Numbered from the stretch's first letter, positions 34,954 to 43,380 are shown. The stretch is DNA of 64,000 nt from Polyangiaceae bacterium (GCA_020633235.1 JACKEA010000007.1:62001-126000); one strand, 5' to 3'. Notes: generated from the sequence alone by a model not told the origin. Translations and numbers: made by a program.

Positions 34954-35112
34954 TGTTGGTGCGGCGCGATACGCGTCGCGCAGCGGCGCGGCGACGCGAC
35001 GGCTGAGCGCGGCGCGATGCCCGTCGCGCAGCGGCGGCTGAGCACGGCGCGATACCCGTCGCGCAGCGCCGCTGCGGCCTTCAAGCGTCGCGGCGGCTGA
35101 GCACGACGCGAG
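34954..35112. repeat. Expanded array derived from the intergenic repeat
   Basis: The array begins with TGTTGGTGCGGCGCGATACG one base after the transglutaminase stop. Degenerate units then repeat the theme GGCGCGAT-x-CCCGTCGCGCAGCG at about 34961, 35010 and 35045. A partial unit reaches into the end of the convergent gene to about 35112. Units are separated by GCGGCTGAGC. It is the most expanded member of the dispersed family. Confidence 0.7.
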
Positions 35113-35578
35113 CACCGCTCGCCTTGGACGACCGGGTCACGCCCACGAGAGCGCCCTCCGTCGGGCGCGCCCGGAGCGCATCGAACTCGAGGTTCGGCTG
35201 GCCGCGCTCGACCCACGCGATCAACACCGGGGCGTCGTCCACCTCGGCTTCCGGCCCGACCTGGACGACCTTCACGGCGATGCCCTTTTCCAGCTCTTCC
35301 GACGTGATGGCGCGTTGCACCGAGCCCAACGGCCGCGCGCGGAGAGCGGGCATGCCCGCGGCATCCACGCTGCCAGACGCATAGGACTGGACCACGAGGC
35401 GGTAGTCACCGGCTTCCGCGGGGTCCATGTCGGGCTTGCCGTCCGATGAGATCTCCGCCTGGACGTAGTCATATTGACCCACACCCAGCGTGGTGGCGGC
35501 GAGCAGTGCCATCCACGACGCACCACCAGCGGCGGCCACGACACGGCTGCGAGCTGACTTCTTGCGAGGGGAGGGCAT
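35081..35578 (-). CDS. Hypothetical protein with an N-terminal hydrophobic segment
   Basis: The 165-residue protein has a basic N-terminus and one hydrophobic stretch (AAAGGASWMALLAATTLGVG, about 15-34). This could be a signal peptide or membrane anchor. The remainder is soluble-looking, with repeated references to acidic surface residues and no motif I recognise. Its last codons (VVLSRRDA) are encoded by sequence that belongs to the neighbouring GC-rich repeat array, suggesting the 3' end was altered by repeat spread. It converges on the transglutaminase gene. Confidence 0.65.
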   Translation of the reverse strand: MPSPRKKSARSRVVAAAGGASWMALLAATTLGVGQYDYVQAEISSDGKPDMDPAEAGDYRLVVQSYASGSVDAAGMPALRARPLGSVQRAITSEELEKGIAVKVVQVGPEAEVDDAPVLIAWVERGQPNLEFDALRARPTEGALVGVTRSSKASGARVVLSRRDA

Positions 35579-35934
35579 CTGGGAAAACCTGCGAGGGTTG
35601 GTGGAGAGAACCTAAGCAGGAAGCGTGCCACGGCAAGGGGCCACCCCCGGTCAGCGCGATTTCCGGAGATTTGGACCCCGCAATCGGACGTCTGGGCAGG
35701 GTTCCACGTGGCGAAACGCCCACACCCCGGCGGCGCTTCGCCACCCACCTGGGCCAAACTGACACCAGAAGCGGGGGACCGCGTCAAAGCCCTGACATCC
35801 GTGCCACATCGTGCGCTGACGCACGGCTGCGCGTCCCGGGGCGCCGCGCTATCCCTTTTTACGAATTCTGCACAGGTATTCGGCGTAATTCCAAACACTT
35901 ACGCACCGCGCGAATTATGCGAACTTGATCGGTA
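35579..35934. other. 356-bp gap with an AT-richer block
   Basis: No convincing gene is visible; the plus-strand frame 35708-36010 has no protein-like features. The stretch 35850-35940 is markedly more AT-rich than the rest of the window. On the minus strand it contains TTGGAA followed 18 bp later by CAGAAT. It is a plausible promoter for the downstream minus-strand gene at 35578, though over 250 bp of leader would result. Confidence 0.5.
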
Positions 35935-37326
35935 TCAAGTCGCAGCAATTGCGCGAGCCCAGGCCAGGGCCTTCGAACACGTGGACGCCGCTTTCACCTG
36001 GCTGCCCTGACGGTGATAGGGCCCCGCCACCAGCGCGAGGTCCTTGCCGCGGCGAACCACGGCGAACGGGCCGGCTTCCTTGCGCTCACGGCAGACGCCA
36101 TTCTGACGGAGCTTCTTCTCCGCCTGTGCCCGACTGACAAACGGAGAGCGCGGATCCTGCTCCGTCGTCTTCAGCACCCCCCGCGCCATCGCGACCAGCC
36201 CTTCCTTGGCGCTCGCCTCGTCGTCGTAGCGGAGGTGCCAGGCCATGGCCACGTTGCCACCTTCACGAAACACCGCCACGCGATCGCCGCCCCAGCCCGT
36301 GGCAGCGGTCTCAGCGGTTCGCCGCGGCATCCACTCCTCGAACAGGAGCCGCACCGACTCCTCCCCCTGGATGTCGCGATAGATGACCTGTTTGGGGCCG
36401 CCGGCGGGAGCCGGCGGCACCTTCACGTCCACGCCGGCCTCGTGCGCCAGGTACTTCTTCGGGTGCAGCAGCTGTTCCGTGGTGGTCGGCGGCGACTGCC
36501 AGATGCGATCCACCTCCGCCCAGCCCCCGCGACGCCGACCCCAGTGCACGAAGCGCACGCCGTCCACGTAGGGAGCGATCACCGAGCGCTTGATGAGGCC
36601 GGGAACACTGGCGCTGCCCGGCGCGACGGCCATGCTGCCGCGGGTCTCCATGCCGATCATGTCTTCGGGAAGATCCAGGGCCGTGCGGCCTTGCACCGCG
36701 AGCATCTCGTCGAGCATCGCGCTCGTCGCGTCCCCCTCCGCCAGCGCGTGAACGGCGCTCTGCTCGTCCGTCGCGTCCTCCCGGAACTTGATGCGCTTGC
36801 CCAAGTCGTAGTGCTGATCTTGCAACGCGTGCACCAGCTCGTGAGCGAGGGTCGCGTGGGCTTCCATGCCCACCAGATCCTCCGCCAGGTACATGGTCTT
36901 GTCCTTGGGCTCGTAGAAGCCCGCGAGCTCGCTGCCCATCAGCACCAGGATGCTGGCCTCGTAGTCGAAGTCCGCCGGGACCACGCCGATGGAGAACAGC
37001 AGCTCGTTCTGCGCGTCCATCACGTCCTTCGGGATCTCCGAGTGGATCTGGTCACGCACGTGGGCGACCATTTCGTCGCGGGAAATGGTCTTGCCCTTCA
37101 CCGGTCCTTTCGCCGGGAGCTCGCGACGTAGGGCGACGTCCGCGAGCGCCCGGGCGACGACCTCGTCCGCGGAGCGTGGTTCCGCGCCGGGAGAAACCAA
37201 ATGATCCGACGAATTCTTGGTCGTGGACTTCGGTGGCTCGGCGGGCACCGTTTCGATGGCGGGGGGCGTCTTGGCGGCGCCGCAGGAGAGCGTGCAGAGG
37301 GCGAGGGCGGCGAGGGCGCGGCGCAT
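35935..37326 (-). CDS. Zinc metalloprotease-like lipoprotein
   Basis: The ATG at 37326 gives a 463-residue lipoprotein (MRRALAALALCTLSC, lipid Cys15). The centre holds a gluzincin-type HELVHALQDQHYDL motif (HExxH) near residue 176. It is preceded by YLAEDLVGMEAHATLA and followed by AVHALAEGDATSAML, which supplies a plausible third Glu ligand. It is therefore probably an active surface metallopeptidase of unknown substrate. The frame running on to 37467 overlaps rpe and was rejected. It starts 1 bp after the rpe stop, so the pair is likely co-transcribed. Confidence 0.82.
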   Translation of the reverse strand: MRRALAALALCTLSCGAAKTPPAIETVPAEPPKSTTKNSSDHLVSPGAEPRSADEVVARALADVALRRELPAKGPVKGKTISRDEMVAHVRDQIHSEIPKDVMDAQNELLFSIGVVPADFDYEASILVLMGSELAGFYEPKDKTMYLAEDLVGMEAHATLAHELVHALQDQHYDLGKRIKFREDATDEQSAVHALAEGDATSAMLDEMLAVQGRTALDLPEDMIGMETRGSMAVAPGSASVPGLIKRSVIAPYVDGVRFVHWGRRRGGWAEVDRIWQSPPTTTEQLLHPKKYLAHEAGVDVKVPPAPAGGPKQVIYRDIQGEESVRLLFEEWMPRRTAETAATGWGGDRVAVFREGGNVAMAWHLRYDDEASAKEGLVAMARGVLKTTEQDPRSPFVSRAQAEKKLRQNGVCRERKEAGPFAVVRRGKDLALVAGPYHRQGSQVKAASTCSKALAWARAIAAT

Positions 37327-37327
37327 C

Positions 37328-38002
37328 TCAGCGGGCCCCGGCCGCAGCGCGAATGTCGTGAATGGCGCGCGCGCGGTCCTTGGTGTTGAAGACCGCGGAG
37401 CCCGCCACCAGCACCCGCGCCCCGGCATCCACGACTTGGCGGGCGGTTTCCGGACTGACGCCCCCATCGACCTCGAGGTCCACGTCGAGGCCGGCGCGCT
37501 CGATCATGCTTCGAAGCGCTTCGATCTTGGGCAGCACCGCGGGCAAGAAGCTCTGACCCCCGAAGCCTGGGTTCACGCTCATGACCAGCACCAGATCGAG
37601 GTCTTCCAGGACGTACTGCACGTGGCTCTCGGGGGTGTGGGGATTGAGCACCACGCCGGCGCGTTTGCCCAAAGCCCTAATGGCGGACAGCGTGCGCTGC
37701 AGGTGGACGCTGGCTTCCACGTGGACGCTGATGACGTCCGCGCCGGCCTCGGCGAAAGCCTCGATGTACTTCTCGGGCTCGACGATCATCAGGTGCACGT
37801 CCAGGGGGAGCTTCGTGGCTCGCCGCACGGCCTTCACCACCACGGGACCGAGGGTGATGTTGGGCACGAAGCGGCCGTCCATCACGTCGACGTGGATCCA
37901 GTCGGCGCCGCCGCGTTCCACGTCCTGCACCTCCTCCGCCAGGCGCCCCAGATCCGCGCTCAAAATAGACGGTGCAATGCGCACGCTGCTCGGCATGCCC
38001 AT
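37328..38002 (-). CDS. rpe: Ribulose-phosphate 3-epimerase
   Basis: This 224-residue TIM-barrel enzyme interconverts ribulose-5-phosphate and xylulose-5-phosphate. Characteristic motifs are IAPSILSADLGRLAEEV, the metal-binding HVDVMDGRFVPNITLG, LPLDVHLMI, VMSVNPGFGGQSF and the catalytic DLEVDGGVS. ATG 38002 (MGMPSSVRIAPSIL) is preferred; ATG 37996 is equally in frame. The longer frame to 38137 adds non-homologous residues. The metalloprotease gene follows with a 1-bp gap. Confidence 0.95.
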   Translation of the reverse strand: MGMPSSVRIAPSILSADLGRLAEEVQDVERGGADWIHVDVMDGRFVPNITLGPVVVKAVRRATKLPLDVHLMIVEPEKYIEAFAEAGADVISVHVEASVHLQRTLSAIRALGKRAGVVLNPHTPESHVQYVLEDLDLVLVMSVNPGFGGQSFLPAVLPKIEALRSMIERAGLDVDLEVDGGVSPETARQVVDAGARVLVAGSAVFNTKDRARAIHDIRAAAGAR

Positions 38003-38129
38003 TCGATACACCGTGGTTGCCCACGGGGCCAGCCGCCGCCCATCACGGTGCGCAAACTTCGCGGGCGACATTCGGAGCGACCGGGTTATGCTGGCTCGGT
38101 GGCACCAAGCCACGCCGGGGACGAAAGCG

Positions 38130-38567
38130 ATGATCACGCGGCCGCTGGGTAAGCAGGACTACGACCACATCGTCCAAGTCATCGACCGCTGGTGGGGCGG
38201 TCCGACGAGTGCGCTGGCCCACCCCATCTTCTTTTACGAGCTCGGCTCCTTGGCTCGCGTGGTGGAGCACGATGGCATTTTGGTGGGGTTCCTGTTCGGC
38301 TTCATCGCGCCCGGACCGCCCAAGACCGGCTACGTCCACCTGGTGGGGATCCACCCGGACTATCGCCGCCGCGGCGTGGGCAAGGTGCTGTATCAGAGCT
38401 TCGAAGAGGACTGCCGCGCGCAGGGCTGCACCCGCCTCAAGGCCATCACCACGACCGGCAACGAGGGATCCATCGCGTTTCATCGCGCCACGGGCTGGGC
38501 CGTGACGGTGGTGGAGGACTACGCCGGACCCGCTCGCCCCCGCGTGGTGTTCAACAAGAACCTCTGA
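38130..38567 (+). CDS. GNAT-family N-acetyltransferase
   Basis: The 145-residue protein is a complete GNAT domain. LVGIHPDYRRRGVGKVLYQS carries the acetyl-CoA pyrophosphate-binding R-x-x-G-x-G/A motif, and the C-terminal NEGSIAFHRATGWAV is the usual beta6-beta7 region. The acceptor is unknown. The longer upstream frame is antisense to rpe. Its TGA shares the A with the next gene's ATG (TGATG), coupling it to the PilZ gene. The divergent rpe gene starts 127 bp upstream. Confidence 0.9.
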   Translation: MITRPLGKQDYDHIVQVIDRWWGGPTSALAHPIFFYELGSLARVVEHDGILVGFLFGFIAPGPPKTGYVHLVGIHPDYRRRGVGKVLYQSFEEDCRAQGCTRLKAITTTGNEGSIAFHRATGWAVTVVEDYAGPARPRVVFNKNL

Positions 38568-39355
38568 TGACGGAGGGCGGGACCGAGTCGAACGCCGCCC
38601 GCCAAGCACGGCGGATCCTGTCCGAAGCCCTGCTCGTGCTGCAGCGGGTTCGGGAGCCGGACGACGACATCGAGCTCGCCGTGGAGGCCACGGCCAACGC
38701 CAGCAGCTCGCTCTACGAGCTCGAGCGCGGGAGCGGGGACGCCTACGGCGAGCTGCGCAGCGCCATCCGACAGCTGGGCAAGGTGCTGGCGGCGCTGCAG
38801 ACCTACGCCAGTACGGATCCGGAGATCGAGACGGCGCTGGAAGCCGTGGCCCGCACCCTGGCGCTCTTGTATCCCATCGCCCGAGGAGCGCAGCGGCAGC
38901 GCCGCGACGTGGTCATCGACGCGCCCGCGAGCAGCGACGTGTTCGCGTCACTTCCACCGGCGCCGCCGCGCCGCGAGCCGGCGCGCGCCACGGACCCGTA
39001 CACCGGCCCGAACAAGCGGCACAGCGGTGAGCGCGTTCGCGTGGAAGCGGACCTCGGCCTGTTGAGCGACTCCAATTTCTACACCGGGCTGTCCCAGGAC
39101 ATCTCCGCCGGAGGGCTGTTCGTCGCGACCTACCAGCCCCGGCCGCCGGGGACGCGGGTCACGTTGTTCTTCGTACTGCCCGGCGGACACACCATCCACG
39201 CGGACGGCGTGGTGCGCTGGACCACGGAGGGCAGCGGCGACGTCTCTCCCGGCATGGGCATCGCTTTCGAAGGGCTGGCGCCGGGAGATCTCGATGCGAT
39301 CGAGGAATTCTGCTCTCTGCGATCGCCCATGTACCATCATTCTGCAGACGACTGA
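38567..39355 (+). CDS. PilZ-domain protein
   Basis: The 262-residue protein has a helical N-terminal half (about 1-110, four predicted helices) and a C-terminal PilZ domain (about 140-255). The second cyclic-di-GMP motif, D/N-x-S-x-x-G, is intact as QDISAGGLFVAT. The first motif reads RHSGERVRV, an R-x4-R spacing rather than the usual R-x3-R, so cyclic-di-GMP binding is uncertain. PilZ proteins control motility or exopolysaccharide in these bacteria. It is translationally coupled to the GNAT gene. Confidence 0.85.
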   Translation: MTEGGTESNAARQARRILSEALLVLQRVREPDDDIELAVEATANASSSLYELERGSGDAYGELRSAIRQLGKVLAALQTYASTDPEIETALEAVARTLALLYPIARGAQRQRRDVVIDAPASSDVFASLPPAPPRREPARATDPYTGPNKRHSGERVRVEADLGLLSDSNFYTGLSQDISAGGLFVATYQPRPPGTRVTLFFVLPGGHTIHADGVVRWTTEGSGDVSPGMGIAFEGLAPGDLDAIEEFCSLRSPMYHHSADD

Positions 39356-39423
39356 GCCCGGGCCCGAGTTTGAAACACTCCGCGCGTCGGGGTAGGTTTT
39401 CGTTGGGCGGAGGCTTTTTGAAA

Positions 39424-40302
39424 ATGCGCTTGATCTACGTGGGGGTGATCTCGATGGCGGCGGCGGTCCAGCTTGCGGGCTGCGCCAAAGGAGACGACGC
39501 CGTGGGCGGGAGCGGCGGCGGGGGTGCCGTGGGCGGCTTCGGCGGTTTTGGCGCCGCGGACGGCGGGGGCGCTGTGGGCGGCATGGACGGCGGGGGCACG
39601 GGGGGCTTTGGCGGCTTTGCCGGCACGGCGGGGACGGGGAACACGGGCAACACGGGCGGCAGCGGCGCCACTGGTGGCGGCAGCTGCACACCGCCGGTCT
39701 CCGGGGGCACGTGCGACACGTTTCCGCAGTGCGGCTGTGCCGCGGGCCAGGCGTGCGACGTGGTCGCGCTGACCGGCGTCACCGGCTGCGTGACGGAAGG
39801 TACGGTGCAGCCCTACGCCAAGTGCGACGGCAGCAGCGCCTTCTGCACCGCGGGGTACGCCTGCGTGGGCACGGCCTGCAAGCAGTTCTGCGAGCAGAAC
39901 ACCGACTGCACCTCGGGCTCGTGCATCAACGTGGTGGACAGCAACCAGCAACCGATCCCCGGCATGAAGGTGTGCCGCGCCGGCTGCGCTCTGGAGAACC
40001 CGGGCGCCGTGTGCGGCGCGGGACTCGGCTGCTACGCGAACAACGACACGCCGCCGGTGACGGACTGTGCGAAGGCAGGCACCGGCACGGGCGCGGGGGA
40101 CTGCTCGGCGACGCCACAGGCCGACTCCACGCTGTGTGCGGTGGGCTACGGCTGCACGCTGCCGGATCCCAACGACAACACCATCGGCGACTGCCACAAG
40201 TGGTGTCGCGTGGGCTTCACCAGCGACTGCGTGGGCACGACCTGCACCGGATTCCAGACGCCCTTCTTCGTCGATGGGCTCGAGTACGGAGTGTGCCTGT
40301 GA
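39424..40302 (+). CDS. Gly-rich, Cys-rich lipoprotein
   Basis: Start ATG 39424 gives a 292-residue lipoprotein (MRLIYVGVISMAAAVQLAGC, Cys20). A Gly-rich linker of about 70 residues (GGFGGFGAADGGG) precedes a Cys-rich domain with about 25 cysteines. Elements include CGCAAGQACDV, CTAGYACVGTACKQFC and CHKWCRVGF, resembling serial EGF- or Dickkopf-like modules without a clear family match. It is presumably surface exposed. Its stop overlaps the next GTG (GTGA), linking it to a cyclic-nucleotide-binding protein. Confidence 0.8.
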   Translation: MRLIYVGVISMAAAVQLAGCAKGDDAVGGSGGGGAVGGFGGFGAADGGGAVGGMDGGGTGGFGGFAGTAGTGNTGNTGGSGATGGGSCTPPVSGGTCDTFPQCGCAAGQACDVVALTGVTGCVTEGTVQPYAKCDGSSAFCTAGYACVGTACKQFCEQNTDCTSGSCINVVDSNQQPIPGMKVCRAGCALENPGAVCGAGLGCYANNDTPPVTDCAKAGTGTGAGDCSATPQADSTLCAVGYGCTLPDPNDNTIGDCHKWCRVGFTSDCVGTTCTGFQTPFFVDGLEYGVCL

Positions 40303-40811
40303 GCGAGCTCTCCGGCCGGGTGGATCCCGCGGAGCTGCGCAATATCGGCCTTTTTGGCGCGCTTTCCGACGAAGTCTTGGCGCACCTGGCGGCCACCCTG
40401 AGCGTCGCCACGCCGGACGCCGGCACCCTGGTGTTCAAGGAAGGCGAGGAAGCCCGGGACATGTTCGTGCTGGTGAACGGCGAGATGGAAGTGCTCAAGC
40501 AGAGCCACCGCGGCATCGACGCGCGGGTGGCGATGCTGGGCCCCGGGGACTGGTTCGGCGAGATGAGCATCCTGGACGTGCAGAAGCGCTCGGCCACGGT
40601 GCGCGCGCTGGCGCCCTCGCGCTTGGTGCGCATCACCGCGCAAGATCTCGACGCCCTGTATCGCTATGACGTGAAGTCCTACGCGATCATCGTGCTCAAC
40701 CTGGCGCGAGAGCTCAGCCGACGGCTGCGGGTGGCGGACGGCATCTTGGCGGACTTCATCGCCAACGTGCTCGACAGCTACTTGGTGCGTCGCGGTCCGT
40801 CCGCGAGCTGA
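40299..40811 (+). CDS. Cyclic nucleotide-binding domain protein
   Basis: The 170-residue protein is a single CNB/CRP-like sensory domain. GTLVFKEGEEARDMFVLVNG, GPGDWFGEMSILD and the phosphate-binding-cassette end KRSATVRAL are present, so cyclic nucleotide binding is plausible. A C-terminal helix replaces a DNA-binding domain, so it is not a CRP-type transcription factor. It may modulate a partner protein. The start GTG overlaps the lipoprotein stop by 4 bp. Its own stop directly abuts the stop of a convergent lipoprotein gene. Confidence 0.88.
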   Translation: MSELSGRVDPAELRNIGLFGALSDEVLAHLAATLSVATPDAGTLVFKEGEEARDMFVLVNGEMEVLKQSHRGIDARVAMLGPGDWFGEMSILDVQKRSATVRALAPSRLVRITAQDLDALYRYDVKSYAIIVLNLARELSRRLRVADGILADFIANVLDSYLVRRGPSAS

Positions 40812-41165
40812 TCAGTCCCAGGGCGCGTCGACGTCGCCATCGAGCACGCCGCCATCGGGCTCGGCGTCCGCGGCGTCGCCGCCTTCCAACGGGCCATCGG
40901 GCTCGGCATCCACGCCGCCGCCGTCACCCGCAACGCCGCCGGAGCCCGCGGTGCCACCGGAGCCGGCAGCGCCGCCGGTTCCCGAGTCGAGCTGAACCCC
41001 GCCGGAGCCACCGCCGCCACCCGTGGCGCCCGCGCCCGAGAACCCGCCCGAGCCGGCCGCAGCCCCCGAGCCCGTGTCGGAGGGCACCTCCGGCTGAGGG
41101 TTCAGAACGCACGCCCCGAGCGCCACCAGCGCGACCGAGACCCAGAGCAGGTTGCGCCGCCGCAT
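40812..41165 (-). CDS. LNPQPEVPS-type Gly-rich lipoprotein (copy 1)
   Basis: This is a 117-residue lipoprotein: signal MRRRNLLWVSVALVALGAC (Cys19), then VLNPQPEVPSDT and a low-complexity Gly/Ala/Ser tail turning Asp-rich at the end (GGVLDGDVDAPWD). No folded domain is apparent. It is clearly paralogous to the gene at 41246-41626. Such proteins are presumably flexible surface tethers, but the function is unknown. A perfect 14-bp palindrome lies 52 bp upstream of its ATG. Confidence 0.75.
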   Translation of the reverse strand: MRRRNLLWVSVALVALGACVLNPQPEVPSDTGSGAAAGSGGFSGAGATGGGGGSGGVQLDSGTGGAAGSGGTAGSGGVAGDGGGVDAEPDGPLEGGDAADAEPDGGVLDGDVDAPWD

Positions 41166-41216
41166 CCTGGCTCAGGTGTACCACACTCTGGGGCAAAAAT
41201 CCGCAGCCGCCAGCCT

Positions 41217-41230
41217 GTGTGCCGGCACAC
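41217..41230. promoter_or_regulatory. Perfect 14-bp palindrome
   Basis: GTGTGCCGGCACAC lies in the 80-bp gap between the two LNPQPEVPS lipoprotein genes. An uninterrupted palindrome is more suggestive of a protein-binding site than of a terminator, as it leaves no loop and no T-tract follows. Confidence 0.4.
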
Positions 41231-41245
41231 GGTGGCACAGCCGTG

Positions 41246-41626
41246 TCAGTCGCTCAGGGCGCCGTCACCAGGGTCGGCGTCCACAGCGGCGTCCGTGCCG
41301 CCGTCCGTCGCGCCGTCGACCTCGGCGTCCGCGTCGCCGCCGGCATCCTGCGGCCCACCCGCCGCGCCGCCACCGCCGTCCGCGCCGCCGACCGCGCCCG
41401 CGCCGCCACTGCCGCCGGCGTTGCCCACGCCGGCCGCGCCGCCCATCGCTCCCGCGCCGCCACCGCCGCCGGCGTTGCCTACCCCGCCGTTACCGCCCAT
41501 GCCGCCGCCCGCGCCGCCGATGCCGCCATCCACCGTGCCACTGGGGACCTCGGGTTGCGGATTCAGATCGCACGCGACGAACGCGACGTAACAGACGAAC
41601 AGGATCCAAAGGACGGCACGACGCAT
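41246..41626 (-). CDS. LNPQPEVPS-type Gly-rich lipoprotein (copy 2)
   Basis: This 126-residue paralogue of the gene at 40812 has signal MRRAVLWILFVCYVAFVAC (Cys19), DLNPQPEVPSGT and a Gly/Ala tail with GNAGGGGGAGAMGGAAG repeats ending in an Asp-rich segment (DADPGDGALSD). The two copies share layout and the motif after the lipid cysteine, but their tails have diverged. It lies 30 bp after the stop of tyrA, so read-through from that operon is possible. Confidence 0.75.
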   Translation of the reverse strand: MRRAVLWILFVCYVAFVACDLNPQPEVPSGTVDGGIGGAGGGMGGNGGVGNAGGGGGAGAMGGAAGVGNAGGSGGAGAVGGADGGGGAAGGPQDAGGDADAEVDGATDGGTDAAVDADPGDGALSD

Positions 41627-41656
41627 GGGAAAGCTCCCCCGAAGCAAAATGCCTGC

Positions 41657-42439
41657 CTAACGTACCACGCGCCGAACGCGCGCGAGCAGGGCGAGGGCCG
41701 GCTCGACGTCAGGGGGTGACTTTTCCAGCGCCGCGAGGGCGCCGTCGAGCTGTGACGCCAGGTCGCGCCCCGCCGCGGCGATGGCATCGGCGTTCGTGAC
41801 GAAGACGTCGCGCCACATGGCTTCCGGCCCGCCGGCAACGCGCGTAGCGCCTTCAAAGGCGGGCCCCGCGGCCGCGTCGGTACCGCGCTGCAGCGACATA
41901 CCCTTGAGGAGACTGGCCAGGAGCTGGGGCAGGTGGCTGGTGACGGCCACGGCGCGATCGTGCTCCTCCGCGCCCAGATGCACGACCTCGGCGCCGACGG
42001 CGCGCACCAGGGCTTCGACCTGGGCGACGGCGGCCGGGTCGCGACCTTCGGGGCACAGGATCCAGCGGCGTCCCTCGAACAGATCCGCGCGAGCGCGCTC
42101 GGCTCCGCCCTGCGGATCTCCGGCCATGGGATGACCTGGAACGAAATGCGCGGCGCCCTCGGCAGCGATCACGCGCTTGGTGGATCCGGTGTCCGTCACC
42201 ACCGGTGCGGAAAGCGCGTGCGGCAGCTCACGGACGATCACGCTCACCGGCGTGGAGAGCACCACGACGTCCGCCCGCGCGAGCTCGGCGCGGTCCACCC
42301 GGCGATCGAACGCCCCCGCGGCGCCCTCGACGCCGGCGAGGTCCATGCCCCACAGCTCCGTGGCGGCGCGCCGCTCTCGCAAGGCGAGGGCCAGCGAGCT
42401 GCCGATCAGCCCGACGCCAACGATGGCGACGCGGGTCAT
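41657..42439 (-). CDS. tyrA: Prephenate dehydrogenase family protein
   Basis: This 260-residue enzyme opens with the NAD-binding VAIVGVGLIGSSLALALRE. It also has VVLSTPVSV, VTDTGSTKR and VPGHPMAGDPQGG, which are diagnostic of TyrA. The catalytic-region His lies in HDRAVAVTSHLPQLLA. It oxidatively decarboxylates prephenate or arogenate in tyrosine synthesis. Its ATG overlaps the stop of an upstream DAHP-synthase-like gene by 4 bp, consistent with an aromatic amino-acid unit. Confidence 0.92.
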   Translation of the reverse strand: MTRVAIVGVGLIGSSLALALRERRAATELWGMDLAGVEGAAGAFDRRVDRAELARADVVVLSTPVSVIVRELPHALSAPVVTDTGSTKRVIAAEGAAHFVPGHPMAGDPQGGAERARADLFEGRRWILCPEGRDPAAVAQVEALVRAVGAEVVHLGAEEHDRAVAVTSHLPQLLASLLKGMSLQRGTDAAAGPAFEGATRVAGGPEAMWRDVFVTNADAIAAAGRDLASQLDGALAALEKSPPDVEPALALLARVRRVVR

Positions 42440-43311
42440 CCGCGAATGGCGTCGGCGATGGCCCGCAAGCGCTCGGCGAGCACCACGGCTTCGGACCACT
42501 TCAGCGTGGCCGGCACCCGTGGCCGCTCCCCGGGGCGCCCAGCCCAAACCCGTAGAATCACGCCGTCTGCCCCGGCACCGATGGCCGCGCAGGCCACCGC
42601 TGGGCAGTACCGCGAGCGCTGCGCGATGGTGGGCACGTCCACCACGATGGGCAGATGCGTGCGGATCTTCGCCCGCGCGATGGCCGCAACCTCCAGCGTG
42701 CGCGCGCCGTTCGGGTACTCCCCACCCGCTTCCAAGAGCACCACGCTGCGCTCGCGGCGCTCGAGCTCTTTCTCGGCAGAGCCGATCCAGGAGTTCGCGC
42801 CCCAGCTGGGCGCCCGCTCCACGAAGGTCACCGGATGCAGCGGCGAAGAAGCCCGGGGATCCAGCGGCAGGCAGGTAAGGGAACCGACGTTCTCCGGCAC
42901 CAATCGACCGCGGGACACCGCCGCATCGAAGGGACGACCCGCAGCGACCTCGTAGGGCAGCTCCGCCGAGGGCGGCCCGTTGTCGCTCTCCTGCGTGGAG
43001 AGCCCGATCGCCTCGATGGCGATCCATGGACGCTCGCCGCCGATGCTGCCCCAGGGCCCCTCCACCACGGTGGACGATTGCCGAAAGCGCCGGGAAGCGA
43101 GCTTGAACGGCTCGCTGACGCGCACCACGTCCTGCACGGCATCGAGCTCCCGCACCACGGCGACGTCGTCTTGCGTGACGTCACCCACCACGCCCAAGAT
43201 CGAGCGCGACTGTCCACTGGACCGATGCACATCGAAGCCCGCGTCCACGAGATAGGAGATGACGGCTTCGACGGCGGTTTCAGGAGCGTCCGGCTCCATC
43301 ACGACGATCAT
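42436..43311 (-). CDS. Degenerate DAHP synthase-like protein
   Basis: The 291-residue protein starts like AroF-type DAHP synthases. Residues 1-~70 (MIVVMEPDAPETAVEAVISY, HRSSGQSRSILGVVGD) match the N-terminal ferredoxin-like regulatory domain, followed by SEPFKLASRRF. The barrel that follows keeps only echoes (THLPIVVDVPTIAQRSRY, GAGADGVILRVWAG). The usual GPCSVES, KPRTSPYSFQG and metal-ligand motifs are missing, so DAHP synthesis is unlikely. It may be a regulatory subunit or effector-binding paralogue for the coupled TyrA. Confidence 0.75.
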   Translation of the reverse strand: MIVVMEPDAPETAVEAVISYLVDAGFDVHRSSGQSRSILGVVGDVTQDDVAVVRELDAVQDVVRVSEPFKLASRRFRQSSTVVEGPWGSIGGERPWIAIEAIGLSTQESDNGPPSAELPYEVAAGRPFDAAVSRGRLVPENVGSLTCLPLDPRASSPLHPVTFVERAPSWGANSWIGSAEKELERRERSVVLLEAGGEYPNGARTLEVAAIARAKIRTHLPIVVDVPTIAQRSRYCPAVACAAIGAGADGVILRVWAGRPGERPRVPATLKWSEAVVLAERLRAIADAIRG

Positions 43312-43380
43312 GGACGTGCCAGCGTACCAGAACGGCGTGCGGCGAGAACGGGGGAAAGGTATGGTTTCGCCGCCCTAGGG

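Noticed and set aside
35708..36010. 100-residue plus-strand frame in the 35.6-35.9 kb gap
   Set aside because: There is no Shine-Dalgarno, no hydrophobic or domain signal, and it runs into the metalloprotease coding end.
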